From a bacterium (GTDB lineage Bacteria; SM23-31; JAUVVT01), in the NCBI GenBank assembly GCA_030616165.1, contig JAUWXV010000003.1, positions 1 through 42,839 of the forward strand: a stretch of DNA of 42,839 bases, read 5' to 3'. Positions 25,409 through 35,210 of this stretch are shown piece by piece. The notes under the pieces are model-generated. The model was given only the letters and a program-made list of their open reading frames with translations. It was not told the DNA's origin and ran no database searches. Numbering within the stretch: the first letter of the stretch is position 1; each line of letters starts with the position of its first letter. The translations under genes and the position numbers were made by a program.

Positions 25409-26857
25409 ATGAAAATTCTGTTGGTTGAGGATGACATTGACTGTAGGCTGAGCCTCGCGAAATTTTTAGAGTGGCATGGGCATAAAGTTATTGAATGTAA
25501 TAATGGGCAAGATGCACTGAATATATTGAATAAAGAAATAATTCATTTGGTTTTGTCAGATATAAGGATGCCTTATATGGACGGGCACGAATTTTTAAGA
25601 CGAATTAAAAAATCTCCACTTTATAAGGATGTGATAGTTATTTTAATCACTGGATATGGCGATGTAAAGGGTGCTGTAAGTGCCTTGCGAGATGGAGCTT
25701 ATGATTATTTACTGAAACCCATAAATCTGGAGGAATTGTCTGTCATTACAGAAAAAATCGCCGAGTACATTATACTCAAACAAGAAAACTTACAGCTTAC
25801 AGAAAACTTTGATCGGCAGTTGAAAGAAGCCACTAAAGATATTAAAAAGGAGTTGAATGACCTTAAAAAAGCTTATGCTCGCGAAGTTGGAACGGCGGAT
25901 ATTGGAATTTTTTCAGACAAACTTCGGCAGGTATTCATAATGGCAAGACGTCTTCATGGCAATCATGATATCCCAGTGCTTATTGAAGGTGAGACCGGGA
26001 CCGGTAAGGAGATTATTGCTCGTTTCATTCACCACGGAGAAGGAGATGTTACTTCTCCATTTGTGGGATTAAACTGTTCTGCTATCAGTCCTACTCTATT
26101 TGAGAGCGAAATGTTTGGTTATGAAGCCGGGGCTTTCACTGGCGGAAAACCAAAAGGGGAAAAAGGAAAACTTGAATTAGCTGAGGGAGGAAGTATATTT
26201 CTCGATGAGATTGGTGATTTGGCATACGACCATCAGGCGAAATTACTCCGGGTTATTCAAGAACGTGAATATTATCGTGTGGGAGGATTGAGAAAATATT
26301 CCACGAATGTACGGTTTATTACTTCAACAAACAAAGATATTAAAAAAATTGTATCTGAAGGCTCATTTCGCGAGGATCTTTATTATCGATTAAATGTAGG
26401 TTATATTAAAATACCGCCTTTGCGTGAACGGCGTGAGGAAATAGTTCCATTAGCACGAATGTTTATCTCACAATTGCGCAAACAAAAAAAGACCCACTTC
26501 AATAAAATCAGTGTTGGTGCTTGTAAAATGTTAGAGGAATATAATTGGCCTGGGAATATCAGGGAACTAAAGAATTCAATGGAACGCCTTGCTTTGTTCT
26601 CAGATGATATAGAAGTAAAACCCAGACATCTGGATTACATCATTCGAAATTATCCTCTTATTAATCGGGAAAATGGATCATTTAAGAGTTTTCAATCAGT
26701 GATTTTTACTTTACCAGAGAAAGGTTTAGACCTTAATAAATTTACATTAGAAATAGTAAAAAAAGCCCTCGCAAAAAATCATGAGAACAGAACAGAAACT
26801 GCAAAGTTTCTTGGTATATCCCGCAGCACTTTATATACTTACATGAAAAAACTTTAA
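25409..26857 (+). CDS. Sigma-54-dependent response regulator (NtrC family)
   Basis: 482 residues: receiver (1-118; phospho-Asp51 in LSDIRMP, Lys in LKPIN), linker, AAA+ domain (~160-400) and a Fis-type HTH (NRTETAKFLGISRSTLYTYMKK). Walker A is GETGTGKE (194-201), the sigma-54 contact loop is GAFTGG (241-246, against the usual GAFTGA), and Walker B is GGSIFLDEIGD. The arginine-finger segment (REDLYYRLNV) is intact. It activates RNA polymerase carrying RpoN after phosphorylation. A strong AAAAAGGAGGTGG ribosome site precedes the ATG. The upstream gene is a kinase remnant, and downstream lie a 12-bp dyad and a near-consensus -24/-12 element that may be its targets. Gly for Ala in the final loop position is seen in some activators. 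Confidence 0.92.
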   Translation: MKILLVEDDIDCRLSLAKFLEWHGHKVIECNNGQDALNILNKEIIHLVLSDIRMPYMDGHEFLRRIKKSPLYKDVIVILITGYGDVKGAVSALRDGAYDYLLKPINLEELSVITEKIAEYIILKQENLQLTENFDRQLKEATKDIKKELNDLKKAYAREVGTADIGIFSDKLRQVFIMARRLHGNHDIPVLIEGETGTGKEIIARFIHHGEGDVTSPFVGLNCSAISPTLFESEMFGYEAGAFTGGKPKGEKGKLELAEGGSIFLDEIGDLAYDHQAKLLRVIQEREYYRVGGLRKYSTNVRFITSTNKDIKKIVSEGSFREDLYYRLNVGYIKIPPLRERREEIVPLARMFISQLRKQKKTHFNKISVGACKMLEEYNWPGNIRELKNSMERLALFSDDIEVKPRHLDYIIRNYPLINRENGSFKSFQSVIFTLPEKGLDLNKFTLEIVKKALAKNHENRTETAKFLGISRSTLYTYMKKL

Positions 26858-26970
26858 AAGTGGCAAATAAAACTTGCACTTCATCATCCAGCCTTCACTA
26901 AGTCATCTTTTTTAAACTATCGTTATAACTTTGAATTATACTAAATATAAACTTTCCATCTTTTTTAGTG

Positions 26971-27000
26971 TTGTAGTTATCTGGGCACAGATAACTACAA
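26971..27000. promoter_or_regulatory. Perfect 12-bp inverted repeat, likely activator binding site
   Basis: TTGTAGTTATCT (26971-26982), a 6-base spacer GGGCAC, and the exact inverse AGATAACTACAA (26989-27000). A further half-site TGTAGTTAT follows at 27002-27010. It lies 114 bases after the sigma-54 activator gene and 108 bases before a -24/-12-like element, the usual position of an enhancer. Confidence 0.55.
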
Positions 27001-27107
27001 ATGTAGTTATTAATACATATCTGTTATATTTTTTTTTGGTGTTATAAAATTTCATTCTTTAAGTAAAAATAGATAGTTGCATAATATTTTTACTTCGTAA
27101 TTTTCTT

Positions 27108-27123
27108 CGGCACTATTCTTGTA
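27108..27123 (+). promoter_or_regulatory. Candidate sigma-54 (-24/-12) promoter
   Basis: CGGCACTATTCTTGTA: GGCAC at the -24 element, the correct 10-base spacing, and TTGT in place of TTGC at -12. It would drive the small frame at 27225 and the DHp protein at 27626. Confidence 0.4.
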
Positions 27124-27224
27124 TATAACTTCACAAAAATAATATCGAATAAATGGGTGGGATATAAAATTTAACAATAGAAGCAAAATCATAGATAGAA
27201 AATTTGGGCAATACTAAAAACTTT

Positions 27225-27368
27225 ATGAAACGAGTTGCTGAATTGATACATACTTTGCACAATGCAGGTGATGCAGAAACAGCACTCGTGATGATGCGAC
27301 TTTCCAGCAAAAAACTGGTTAATACCGGTTTCGGCTGTGTTGATTTAATAGTTTATTCATGTATTTAG
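27225..27368 (+). CDS. Small hypothetical protein
   Basis: 47-residue frame (MKRVAELIHTLHNAGDAETA...) starting about 100 bases after a candidate sigma-54 promoter. The first 35 residues look like a helical, protein-like composition. There is no Shine-Dalgarno of note and no family is recognised. It may be a fragment of a larger gene, since the region up to 27600 holds no other clear coding sequence. Confidence 0.3.
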   Translation: MKRVAELIHTLHNAGDAETALVMMRLSSKKLVNTGFGCVDLIVYSCI

Positions 27369-27625
27369 TTATGTTTGTTGCAAGAACAGGTATTACCTGG
27401 TTATACAACACACCCAATGATTGAATGTTATAGAATTGTATAGAGTCAACCGATACTCTGATTATACGCTGATTGTATTCAGTGAGGTCATCTCCAAACA
27501 TTGAGATTTGTGCGATATATAAAGATTCCTGGATTAAAAGGTTTACAGTTACTATACTTATCAATTTATTAACATGTTAACCTTCAAAAAGCAACTTTGT
27601 TATAAAATTATTGCCGGAGAGAAGA
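27369..27625. other. Spacer before the DHp protein
   Basis: About 257 bases without a supported gene on the plus strand. On the minus strand 27319-27564 is open for 81 codons, but no ribosome site or family is recognised. Together with 26858-27224 this makes a 770-base stretch that contains only the sites and small frame annotated here. Confidence 0.3.
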
Positions 27626-28066
27626 ATGATTATGAATAATAAAAAGAAAGGCATCCGCGAACTGAACATAGAAATTAACAGGCTCAAATCCGAACTCGAT
27701 AAAACTTACAATTCATTCAAAGAGATGTTAAGTGAACTGGAAGTCAAATTTGAGGAGGTGATGCAGGACAATCAGCCTGTGCTTGTGGAGAGCGATCGAC
27801 CTATGTCAAAAAGAGAAGACCTTTTCAAAGCCACTCTGGAAATGGCAAGAGCAGCATCCCATGAACTTGCACAGCCATTAACGATACTGATTGGTCGATG
27901 TGAACTTCTCAATATGTTAGTTGGCAAAAATCCTGAAATAGCAAAGCATATTGATTCAATACTGTCAAGTGCTAATAGAGTGGCAAAAATTGTTCATAAG
28001 ATACAGTCAATAAACAAAAAAATAGTGGCGCAGTGTGCAGAAACCAGTTCCATTAAAAAAACTTAA
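27626..28066 (+). CDS. DHp-only (HisKA) protein lacking a kinase ATPase domain
   Basis: 146 residues. A coiled-coil-like N-terminus (RELNIEINRLKSELDKTYNSFKEMLSELEVKFEEV) is followed by a HisKA dimerisation helix with an H-box ASHELAQPLTILIGRCELL (His79) and a second helix (AKHIDSILSSANRVAKIVHKIQ). The protein ends there, with no HATPase_c. It could act as a phosphotransfer protein, a phosphatase or dominant partner for hybrid kinases, or be the surviving 5' part of a truncated kinase. The start is the ATG at 27626, six bases after GGAG. A second ATG at 27632 is also possible. It lies downstream of the sigma-54-like element and next to GAF and receiver remnants. Confidence 0.7.
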   Translation: MIMNNKKKGIRELNIEINRLKSELDKTYNSFKEMLSELEVKFEEVMQDNQPVLVESDRPMSKREDLFKATLEMARAASHELAQPLTILIGRCELLNMLVGKNPEIAKHIDSILSSANRVAKIVHKIQSINKKIVAQCAETSSIKKT

Positions 28067-28175
28067 GAAAAATTCAGATTCCAATTTATCTTTGTAGGTT
28101 TAATCTATGTTCAAAAAAATATAAATAATTTGATACAGAACAGTTATAAGAAATTATACTTAATGTAGTGATATT

Positions 28176-28745
28176 ATGGGAAACTCTATAAATGAATTAG
28201 AATGTATAATAAAATAGGAAAGAAATGTTAAAATAATATATGCTGAACTTAATAATTTTATAGATTTGAAATATGCTTTGGTCGCTTTTATAAATTACAT
28301 CAAGATATTAGCGGATTGTGAGGAAGTGAGTATTCGGCTCCATGATGATGGGGATTATTCCTACTATGTTTATAGTGGTCTTCCTGAGTCATTCATAGAA
28401 AAAATAGCTTATGTGCAAAAGATGAGAATGGAAATATAATACTTTTACCCGATGGGAAAGGTTGTTTGTTGGAATGTATGTGCAGGAATATCATTCGGGG
28501 TGGATTTGATTCCTCTCTACCTTTCTTTACAAAAAAATGGCAGTTTTTGTTTAAATAATACATCTGACTTATTAGCTTTAACGAGTGATGAGGAACGTCA
28601 GAGCAGGACAAGAAACTACTACAATTCATTGGGATATGAATCAGTTGCTTTAGTTCCGCTCAAAGCCGGAGATGAGCGAATTGGGTTGATTCAGTTAAAT
28701 GATAAAATTCAACCGCAAGTTATAAAATTAGCTCAGAGTGAATAA
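28176..28745 (+). pseudogene. Broken GAF-domain gene
   Basis: The GAF domain typical of sensory kinases is readable across three frames: ADCEEVSIRLHDDGDYSYYVYSGLPESF, then KDENGNIILLPDGKGCLLECMCRN...FDSSLPFFT, then NGSFCLNNTSDLLALTSDEE...GYESVALVPLKAGDERIGLIQLNDK. An in-frame TAG occurs at 28215 after 13 codons, and frameshifts lie near 28420 (AAAAG) and near 28530 in a run of seven A. The remains suggest a sensor kinase input domain. The following stretch carries receiver debris. Confidence 0.75.
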
Positions 28746-29125
28746 ATAAATGAAAAATCTGTTAATTTATTAATTACTGATTACAAAGAAGAAATTTTAG
28801 ACCTGTTAAAAACTGCTGTTATGACTCAAGGAATAATGCTTATCCTGCGAAAGACGAAGTGGAAGCGATTAATAAAATTAGAGAAAAAGAAGGATAAGAA
28901 AAATTAATTACCTGAAAATTGCTATAGTGAAAAATTGAATATATAATATGAAGTTTATATTTAAAATAAAATAAGGGTTGGAGATACTGAAATTGAAAGC
29001 AAGAAGAATGAAGAAGATATAATAAAAATTAATTTAAAGGAGAAGTATAACAATATGGATATTCAGCGTATGATGTTAAAAGGATTAATTTACCGGATGA
29101 ATCCAAAAAATTTTTAGGGGAAAGC
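28746..29125 (+). pseudogene. Receiver-domain debris
   Basis: Short fragments: VNLLITDYKEEILDLLKT (28757-28815) and, in frame with the next gene, GYSAYDVKRINLPDESKKFLGE (29057-29122), which resembles the C-terminal end of a receiver. No complete domain remains. In another frame AAAGGAGAAG precedes a 20-codon frame at 29055 ending 8 bases before the next start; this could be a leader peptide but more likely is chance. Confidence 0.45.
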
Positions 29126-31444
29126 ATGTCAAATACAAGAACTAGAGTTTTATTAATTGAAGATAATAAAGTTGACCAGATGGCTTTTAAGCGTTTGGTT
29201 AAAGATGAAAATCTTTCATACGACTGTACTATAGCCGATTCTGTTTCGGAAACTAAAAAGATTTTAGATGCTAAAAAATTCGATATTATTGTAGCTGATT
29301 ATCTTCTTGGGGATGGCACAGCATTTGATATCTTTGATTTAGTCAAAGATGTTCCGATTATTATTACAACTGAAGTGTATAATAAAGAAATAATATCCAA
29401 AGCCATGCAAGTCGGTTCTTCCGATTACCTGATAAAAGATTCTGAACGTTATTATTTTAAACTCCTACCAGTGACTATCGAGAAAGCAATCGAGTATAAA
29501 AATATAGAAAAAATTTTTAGAGAATCTGATAAAAGACTTAGTTCAATTCTAAAAACCATTCCTGATATTGTCTATAGGTTAGATGTCAACGGAATTATAA
29601 CTTTCATAGGTGATGCAGTGAGAAAATATGGATATTTTCCCGAAGAGTTAATCGGTACTGATTTCTTAGAATTAATTCATCCTGAGGACAGAAAAAAAGC
29701 ATGGTTTAGAATCAATGAAAGAAGAACTGGGGATAGGAGTACAAAATGTTTAGAGGTACGACTATTGAAAAAAGATCATACTGCTGTTCCATTTCAAATC
29801 AAATCAAGAGTTATCGAAAAAGAACCAATTTTTCTTATATCTGCAGAAGGATTTTATACTTCAGATAGACCCAAAACAGAGAATTTTATGGGAACTCAAG
29901 GTATTGCCAGTGACATCACAGCACAAAAGATAATAGAAGAGAAACTTAAGCGAGTTGAGCAGGAAAAAGCCACCATTCTTAACAGTATTACAGAACTTGT
30001 GGAATATAAAGACAAAGAAATGAAAATAATATGGGCAAACAAAGCTGCATGTGAATCAGCAGGTTTGCCTTTAAAAGAATTGGTAGGACGTCATTGTTAT
30101 GAAATATGGCAGCACCGTACTAAACATTGTGTAGAGTGTCCGGTTTTGAAAACCCTTGAGAATGGTAAAGTACAAGAAGGAGAAATAACTTACCCAGATG
30201 GAACAGTCTGGTTTGTACGAGGTTATCCAGTTTTAGATATAAGTGACAATGTCGTAGGTATGGTACAGATTAAATTGAACACCACTGAGCATAAATGTTT
30301 AAAGGAACAACTCCTCCAATCGGAAAAACTTTCTTTAGTTGGACAATTTATGTCAGGAATTGCACATGAACTAAATAATCCATTGGGAATCATATCTGGA
30401 TACTGTGAATTAATGAAATCTTTTCCAAATATTGGAGATGAAGAACAAAAAATACTTGATAAAGTGGTTCAGGCAGCTGAAAAATGTTCGACTATTGTAA
30501 AAAATTTACTCAAGTTCTCACGAAAACATGAGACGGAAAAAGCAAATATAAATATAAATAATATATTATATGATGTTGTAAGTATAAGTAAAAATCAATT
30601 TAAAGTTAACAACATTATAATAGAGAAGAACTTTTCTGAGTTATTACTAATGACAGTCGGTGATTCAAATCAATTAAATTCTGTATTCTTAAATCTTATT
30701 AATAATGCTTACGATGTAATGTACAGTGCAAATAAAAAAGGTAAATTGATAATAAAAACATATCAGGAAAATAATAACATAGTTATTGAGTTTATCGATG
30801 ATGGTCCAGGAATTCCCGAAGAGATTCAATGTAAAATATTTAAACCTTTCTTTACAACAAAAAAAGTTGGGAAAGGAACTGGTTTAGGCTTAAGTCTTTG
30901 TGCTGGAATTATTCAGGAACACAGAGGGCAATTATATTTAGATAAAACCTATAATCAGGGTGCAAAGTTTGTTGTTAAGATTCCTATATTAGAATCAATA
31001 AAAGAAAAAGTTATCAAAGAAAAAGCTATGGAACTTCCATATAAAGCAAATATCTTAGTGATTGACGATGAACCAGAAATATTAAGTTTACAAAAAAATC
31101 TATTGGAATCTAAGGGTTGTTATGTAGATATTGTTGATACTGGTAAAAAAGGTTTTGATTTAGTTAAGAAGAATAATTATGATATAATTATATGTGATAT
31201 GAAAATGCCAGGTAATATGGATGGAGAGGGGATATACGAACAGATAAAATTAAAAGATGAGGAATTGGCAAAAAGAATTATTTTTGCAACAGGTGATATA
31301 TCAGATGAGACTAAGGAATTTTTCGAAAAAAATAATATTTTATACATAATAAAGCCATTCAAGATTAAAGATTTTTTAACTGTAATTGGTCAAGGAATGA
31401 AAAGGAAAGTGTTTGTAAAAAAGTGTGAGGAGAATTGTTCATAA
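29126..31444 (+). CDS. Hybrid sensor histidine kinase (REC-PAS-PAS-HisKA-HATPase-REC)
   Basis: 772 residues. Domains: receiver 1 (1-125; IEDN pocket, Asp58 in VADYLLGDG), PAS 1 (~135-270; DIVYRLDVNGIITFIGDA, GIASDIT), PAS 2 (~285-390) with the Cys pattern HCYEIWQHRTKHCVECPV, HisKA (H-box GIAHELNNPLG, His414), HATPase_c (N-box LNLINNAYDVM, G1 DDGPGIP, F-box FKPFFTTK, G2 GKGTGLGLSLC) and receiver 2 (VIDDEPE, Asp691 in ICDMKMPG). There is no membrane segment, so it senses a cytoplasmic signal or acts as a relay from another kinase through receiver 1. The PAS 2 cysteines could report redox state or bind a metal. An AGGGG ribosome site precedes the ATG. Intact, unlike its degraded neighbours. Confidence 0.9.
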   Translation: MSNTRTRVLLIEDNKVDQMAFKRLVKDENLSYDCTIADSVSETKKILDAKKFDIIVADYLLGDGTAFDIFDLVKDVPIIITTEVYNKEIISKAMQVGSSDYLIKDSERYYFKLLPVTIEKAIEYKNIEKIFRESDKRLSSILKTIPDIVYRLDVNGIITFIGDAVRKYGYFPEELIGTDFLELIHPEDRKKAWFRINERRTGDRSTKCLEVRLLKKDHTAVPFQIKSRVIEKEPIFLISAEGFYTSDRPKTENFMGTQGIASDITAQKIIEEKLKRVEQEKATILNSITELVEYKDKEMKIIWANKAACESAGLPLKELVGRHCYEIWQHRTKHCVECPVLKTLENGKVQEGEITYPDGTVWFVRGYPVLDISDNVVGMVQIKLNTTEHKCLKEQLLQSEKLSLVGQFMSGIAHELNNPLGIISGYCELMKSFPNIGDEEQKILDKVVQAAEKCSTIVKNLLKFSRKHETEKANININNILYDVVSISKNQFKVNNIIIEKNFSELLLMTVGDSNQLNSVFLNLINNAYDVMYSANKKGKLIIKTYQENNNIVIEFIDDGPGIPEEIQCKIFKPFFTTKKVGKGTGLGLSLCAGIIQEHRGQLYLDKTYNQGAKFVVKIPILESIKEKVIKEKAMELPYKANILVIDDEPEILSLQKNLLESKGCYVDIVDTGKKGFDLVKKNNYDIIICDMKMPGNMDGEGIYEQIKLKDEELAKRIIFATGDISDETKEFFEKNNILYIIKPFKIKDFLTVIGQGMKRKVFVKKCEENCS

Positions 31445-31513
31445 ATTTTCTATCAATGAAAGGAGCAACTGATTTTCTTGCCAAAAAATCTTGTAAACTC
31501 TTGTTATTATTAG

Positions 31514-31587
<74 letters not shown>

Positions 31588-31623
31588 GTGTTTTTTTAAA
31601 GTATGTTGCAAACATACTTTATA

Positions 31624-31665
31624 TGATTAAGAGTCAGTTGCTCTGACCAATTCAACTATTGGCGC
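31624..31665 (-). pseudogene. 5' half of a second tRNA-Lys(CUU)
   Basis: Reads GCGCCAATAG...GAGCAACTGACTCTTAATCA, matching the 5' half and anticodon arm of the neighbouring tRNA-Lys, then stops. The D-loop differs by several bases. A perfect 10-bp hairpin (AAAGTATGTT-GCA-AACATACTTT, 31598-31620) replaces the 3' half. Confidence 0.8.
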
Positions 31666-31683
31666 AACTTTTTTAAGCATGAG

Positions 31684-31757
31684 TGAGGCTGGAAGGAATC
31701 GAACCTTCGACCAACGGCTTAAAAGGCCGGTGCTCTACCTAACTGAGCTACAACCCC
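31684..31757 (-). tRNA. tRNA-Lys (anticodon UUU)
   Basis: Complete cloverleaf: acceptor GGGGTTG/CAGCCTC, D-stem GCTC/GAGC, anticodon loop CTTTTAA (TTT), T-arm GAAGG/CCTTC with TTCGATT. The discriminator is A. No CCA is encoded. It sits between purA and the CUU isoacceptor, probably one minus-strand transcription unit. Confidence 0.94.
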
Positions 31758-31812
31758 GTTTTTAAAAACCCTAAATTTAAAAATTAGATATTTTAATGTC
31801 AAATAAAAAATT

Positions 31813-33201
<1,389 letters not shown>

Positions 33202-33223
33202 GTAAATATTTCCTAACTTTTTC

Positions 33224-33252
33224 TTGACATTATTTATTATTTACTATATTTT
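33224..33252 (+). promoter_or_regulatory. Plus-strand promoter facing the polA/ceramidase region
   Basis: TTGACA at 33224-33229, a 17-base spacer, TATTTT at 33247-33252. It diverges from the purA promoter. The first coding trace downstream is the decayed polA start at 33545, so this may be the ancestral polA promoter. Confidence 0.5.
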
Positions 33253-33363
33253 AAAAAATATAAATAGTTTTTATTTTACGGTATCTGAACTTTGGTAATT
33301 TTTATAAAATTCAATATTTTTCACAAAATTTGCATATGGCTTTTAGATAAAACCTGCTACCTT

Positions 33364-33456
33364 GTCATTCCGAAACCTGTGCTGAACTTGATTCAGTATT
33401 GTTTCGGAATCTATTGTTTAATTATAGTTTAGATGCTGAAACAAGTTCAGCATGAC
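33364..33456. repeat. Foldback intergenic repeat (GTCAT..CTGAACTTG type)
   Basis: Starts GTCATTCCGAAAC and ends GATGCTGAAACAAGTTCAGCATGAC-like. Its arms are mutually inverted (CTGAACTTGxTTCAG at both ends; CCGAAAC/GTTTCGG inside). This resembles dispersed palindromic repeats common in FCB-group genomes. Single copy in this window. Confidence 0.55.
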
Positions 33457-33544
33457 TGAATTCTCTTACTTTAATTTGAACTACATTAAATAAATTTACC
33501 AAAGTTCAGTAAGACATATAAAATTTTGAGGTTATATTTGTGGA

Positions 33545-33645
33545 AAAAATGGAATGATATGAAAAACGAATCTTTTTAATTGATGGGTATGCATCGGCGC
33601 ATAGCTCATATTTTACATTTATAAGTAATCTCTTAATAAATTAAA
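33545..33645 (+). pseudogene. Decayed duplicate of the polA 5' end
   Basis: About 100 bases aligning with 35196-35295 at roughly 80-85% identity, including the sequence before the ATG (ATGGAATGATATGAAAAA), TTTTTAATTGATGGGTATGCAT, and CTTAATAAATT. The start codon at 33559 is kept, but a stop appears after six codons. The homology ends at AATT before a 25-bp tandem repeat. It suggests that DNA carrying the ceramidase-like gene was placed inside a duplicated polA start. Confidence 0.8.
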
Positions 33646-33648
33646 CAG

Positions 33649-33705
33649 ATTTATTTAGATATTAGGATTTAGGATTTATTTAGATATTAGGATTTAGGAT
33701 TTATT
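33649..33705. repeat. 25-bp tandem repeat (~2.3 copies)
   Basis: Unit ATTAGGATTTAGGATTTATT plus TAGAT, at 33661-33685 and 33686-33705, with a partial copy before it. It lies between the polA remnant and the ceramidase-like gene. Confidence 0.85.
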
Positions 33706-33773
33706 ATTGTGTTTAGGTTTCCATTTTTTGTGTTAAAATTGAACAGAACATTATATTAAATTGAGGCATTAAA

Positions 33774-35131
33774 ATGAATCATATTAATGAAACGCTCATA
33801 TTGGTGTTGTTGTTTGTTATTCTTATATCAACAAATGTGATTGCAGGGGACATGATAAAGATTGGAGTGGCGACTGTTGATATAACTCCTGAGGAAAAAA
33901 TCTGGCTTGCAGGGTATGGAAACAGAAATAAGCCATCGGAAGGAGTTATACATCCGCTTCATGCAAAAGCGATAGCTTTCGAGGACGAAAGCGGCTCAAA
34001 AGCCGTTATAGTTACCACGGATTTGATTGGTCTTCATCGTGAACTTACAGAGGAAATTGCCAGCCGTGTCAGAGATGAACTTGGTATACCGCGAGCACGA
34101 TTGATGCTCACCTCAAGTCATACACATACCGGGCCGATTTTGTATGCATCGAATTTGCAAATGTTCGACCTATCGGAAAAAGAATGGAAAACAATTGCCG
34201 ACTATACCGGGTTTCTCAAGCGTGCATTATTTAAGGTCATACAAAATTCTATACTTGACTTATCTCCGTGTTCTCTCTCGTTCGGCAAGGAAGAGGCAAA
34301 CATTGCCAGGAACCGAAGGATTTCTGTAAAAGGTAGGGTTAATATCGGCAATAATCCGGCTGGACCGACTGACCCTGAAGTACCTGTATTGGCTGCTTTT
34401 GATACAGAAGGTAATCTAAAAGCGGTCTTATTTGGGTATGCATGTCATGGAACCACTTTAACAGGAAGGCATTACCGGATTTGCGGTGACTATATGGGAT
34501 TTACTCAGGAGTATCTGGATTTGGCTCAACCAGCCTCTATGTTCCGGGATGTGGTGCGGATGCTAACCCGTATCCACGAGGAACTTTAAAAGATGCCCGG
34601 CTTAACGGGATGACTATTGCGGGGGCAGTGGCGGATGTTCTCAGGCATGAAATGAAACCCATCATTGGGTCCATTAAATGTGACTATAAACTTGTGGATT
34701 TAGCATTTGCAGAAATACCCTCTGCCGGTGAGTTTCGGAAGCGGCTTAATTCTAAAAACTCCACTGAGCGCCGGCATGCACGTCACTTTTTAGATATATT
34801 GGAAAAGGGGGAAGCAATTCCCAACACGTATGCTTATCCTGTACAGGTTTGGCGATTTGGTGATGATTTGACAGTTGTCTCCCTTGGTGGTGAGGTCGTG
34901 GTTGACTATGCCTTGCGACTCAAAAGAGAACTTGCAACAGAAAATTTATGGACAATTGCTTTTGCTAATGATGTATGTGGATACATTGGTTCGGCACGAA
35001 TCCTCTATGAGGGAGGATATGAGGCTGACGGTTCGGCGATTTATTATACCTTGCCTACACGTTGGGCATACGATGTGGAAGAACGTATAATCTCGGCAGT
35101 TCATGAAATTGTTGAAAAGATGAAAAATTAA
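33774..35131 (+). pseudogene. Neutral/alkaline ceramidase-like gene with one frameshift
   Basis: Coding in two frames that join near 34535: first 254 codons (MIKIGVATVDITPEEK, YGNRNKPSEGVIHPLHAKAI, MLTSSHTHTGP, NIARNRR, GYACHGTTL, DYMGFTQEYLD), then frame +2 (TSLYVPGCGADANPYPRGTL, VSLGGEVVVDYALRLK, FANDVCGYIGSARILYEGGYE). This is the N-terminal catalytic part of neutral/alkaline non-lysosomal ceramidases (PF04734), with zinc-binding His residues in SSHTHTGP and YACHGTT. A signal peptide (ILISTNVIAG) precedes it. One base lost near CAGCCTCTATG explains the break, so it may be a recent mutation or a sequencing error. If corrected, ~452 residues. Composition is close to its surroundings. It is placed between the polA remnant and polA. 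Confidence 0.82.
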
Positions 35132-35210
35132 CCGCAGAGGCGCAGAGAAGAAGAGAGAAAATATTTTAAAAGGATAATATTATTTTTTTCCCCATATAAA
35201 ATGGAATGAT

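Noticed and set aside
27319-27564. 81-codon minus-strand frame
   Set aside because: No Shine-Dalgarno, family or neighbour supports it; the surroundings are decayed DNA.
31598-31620. Perfect 10-bp hairpin as a terminator for the tRNAs
   Set aside because: On the minus strand it is followed by a run of A, not T, and it lies between the tRNA genes.
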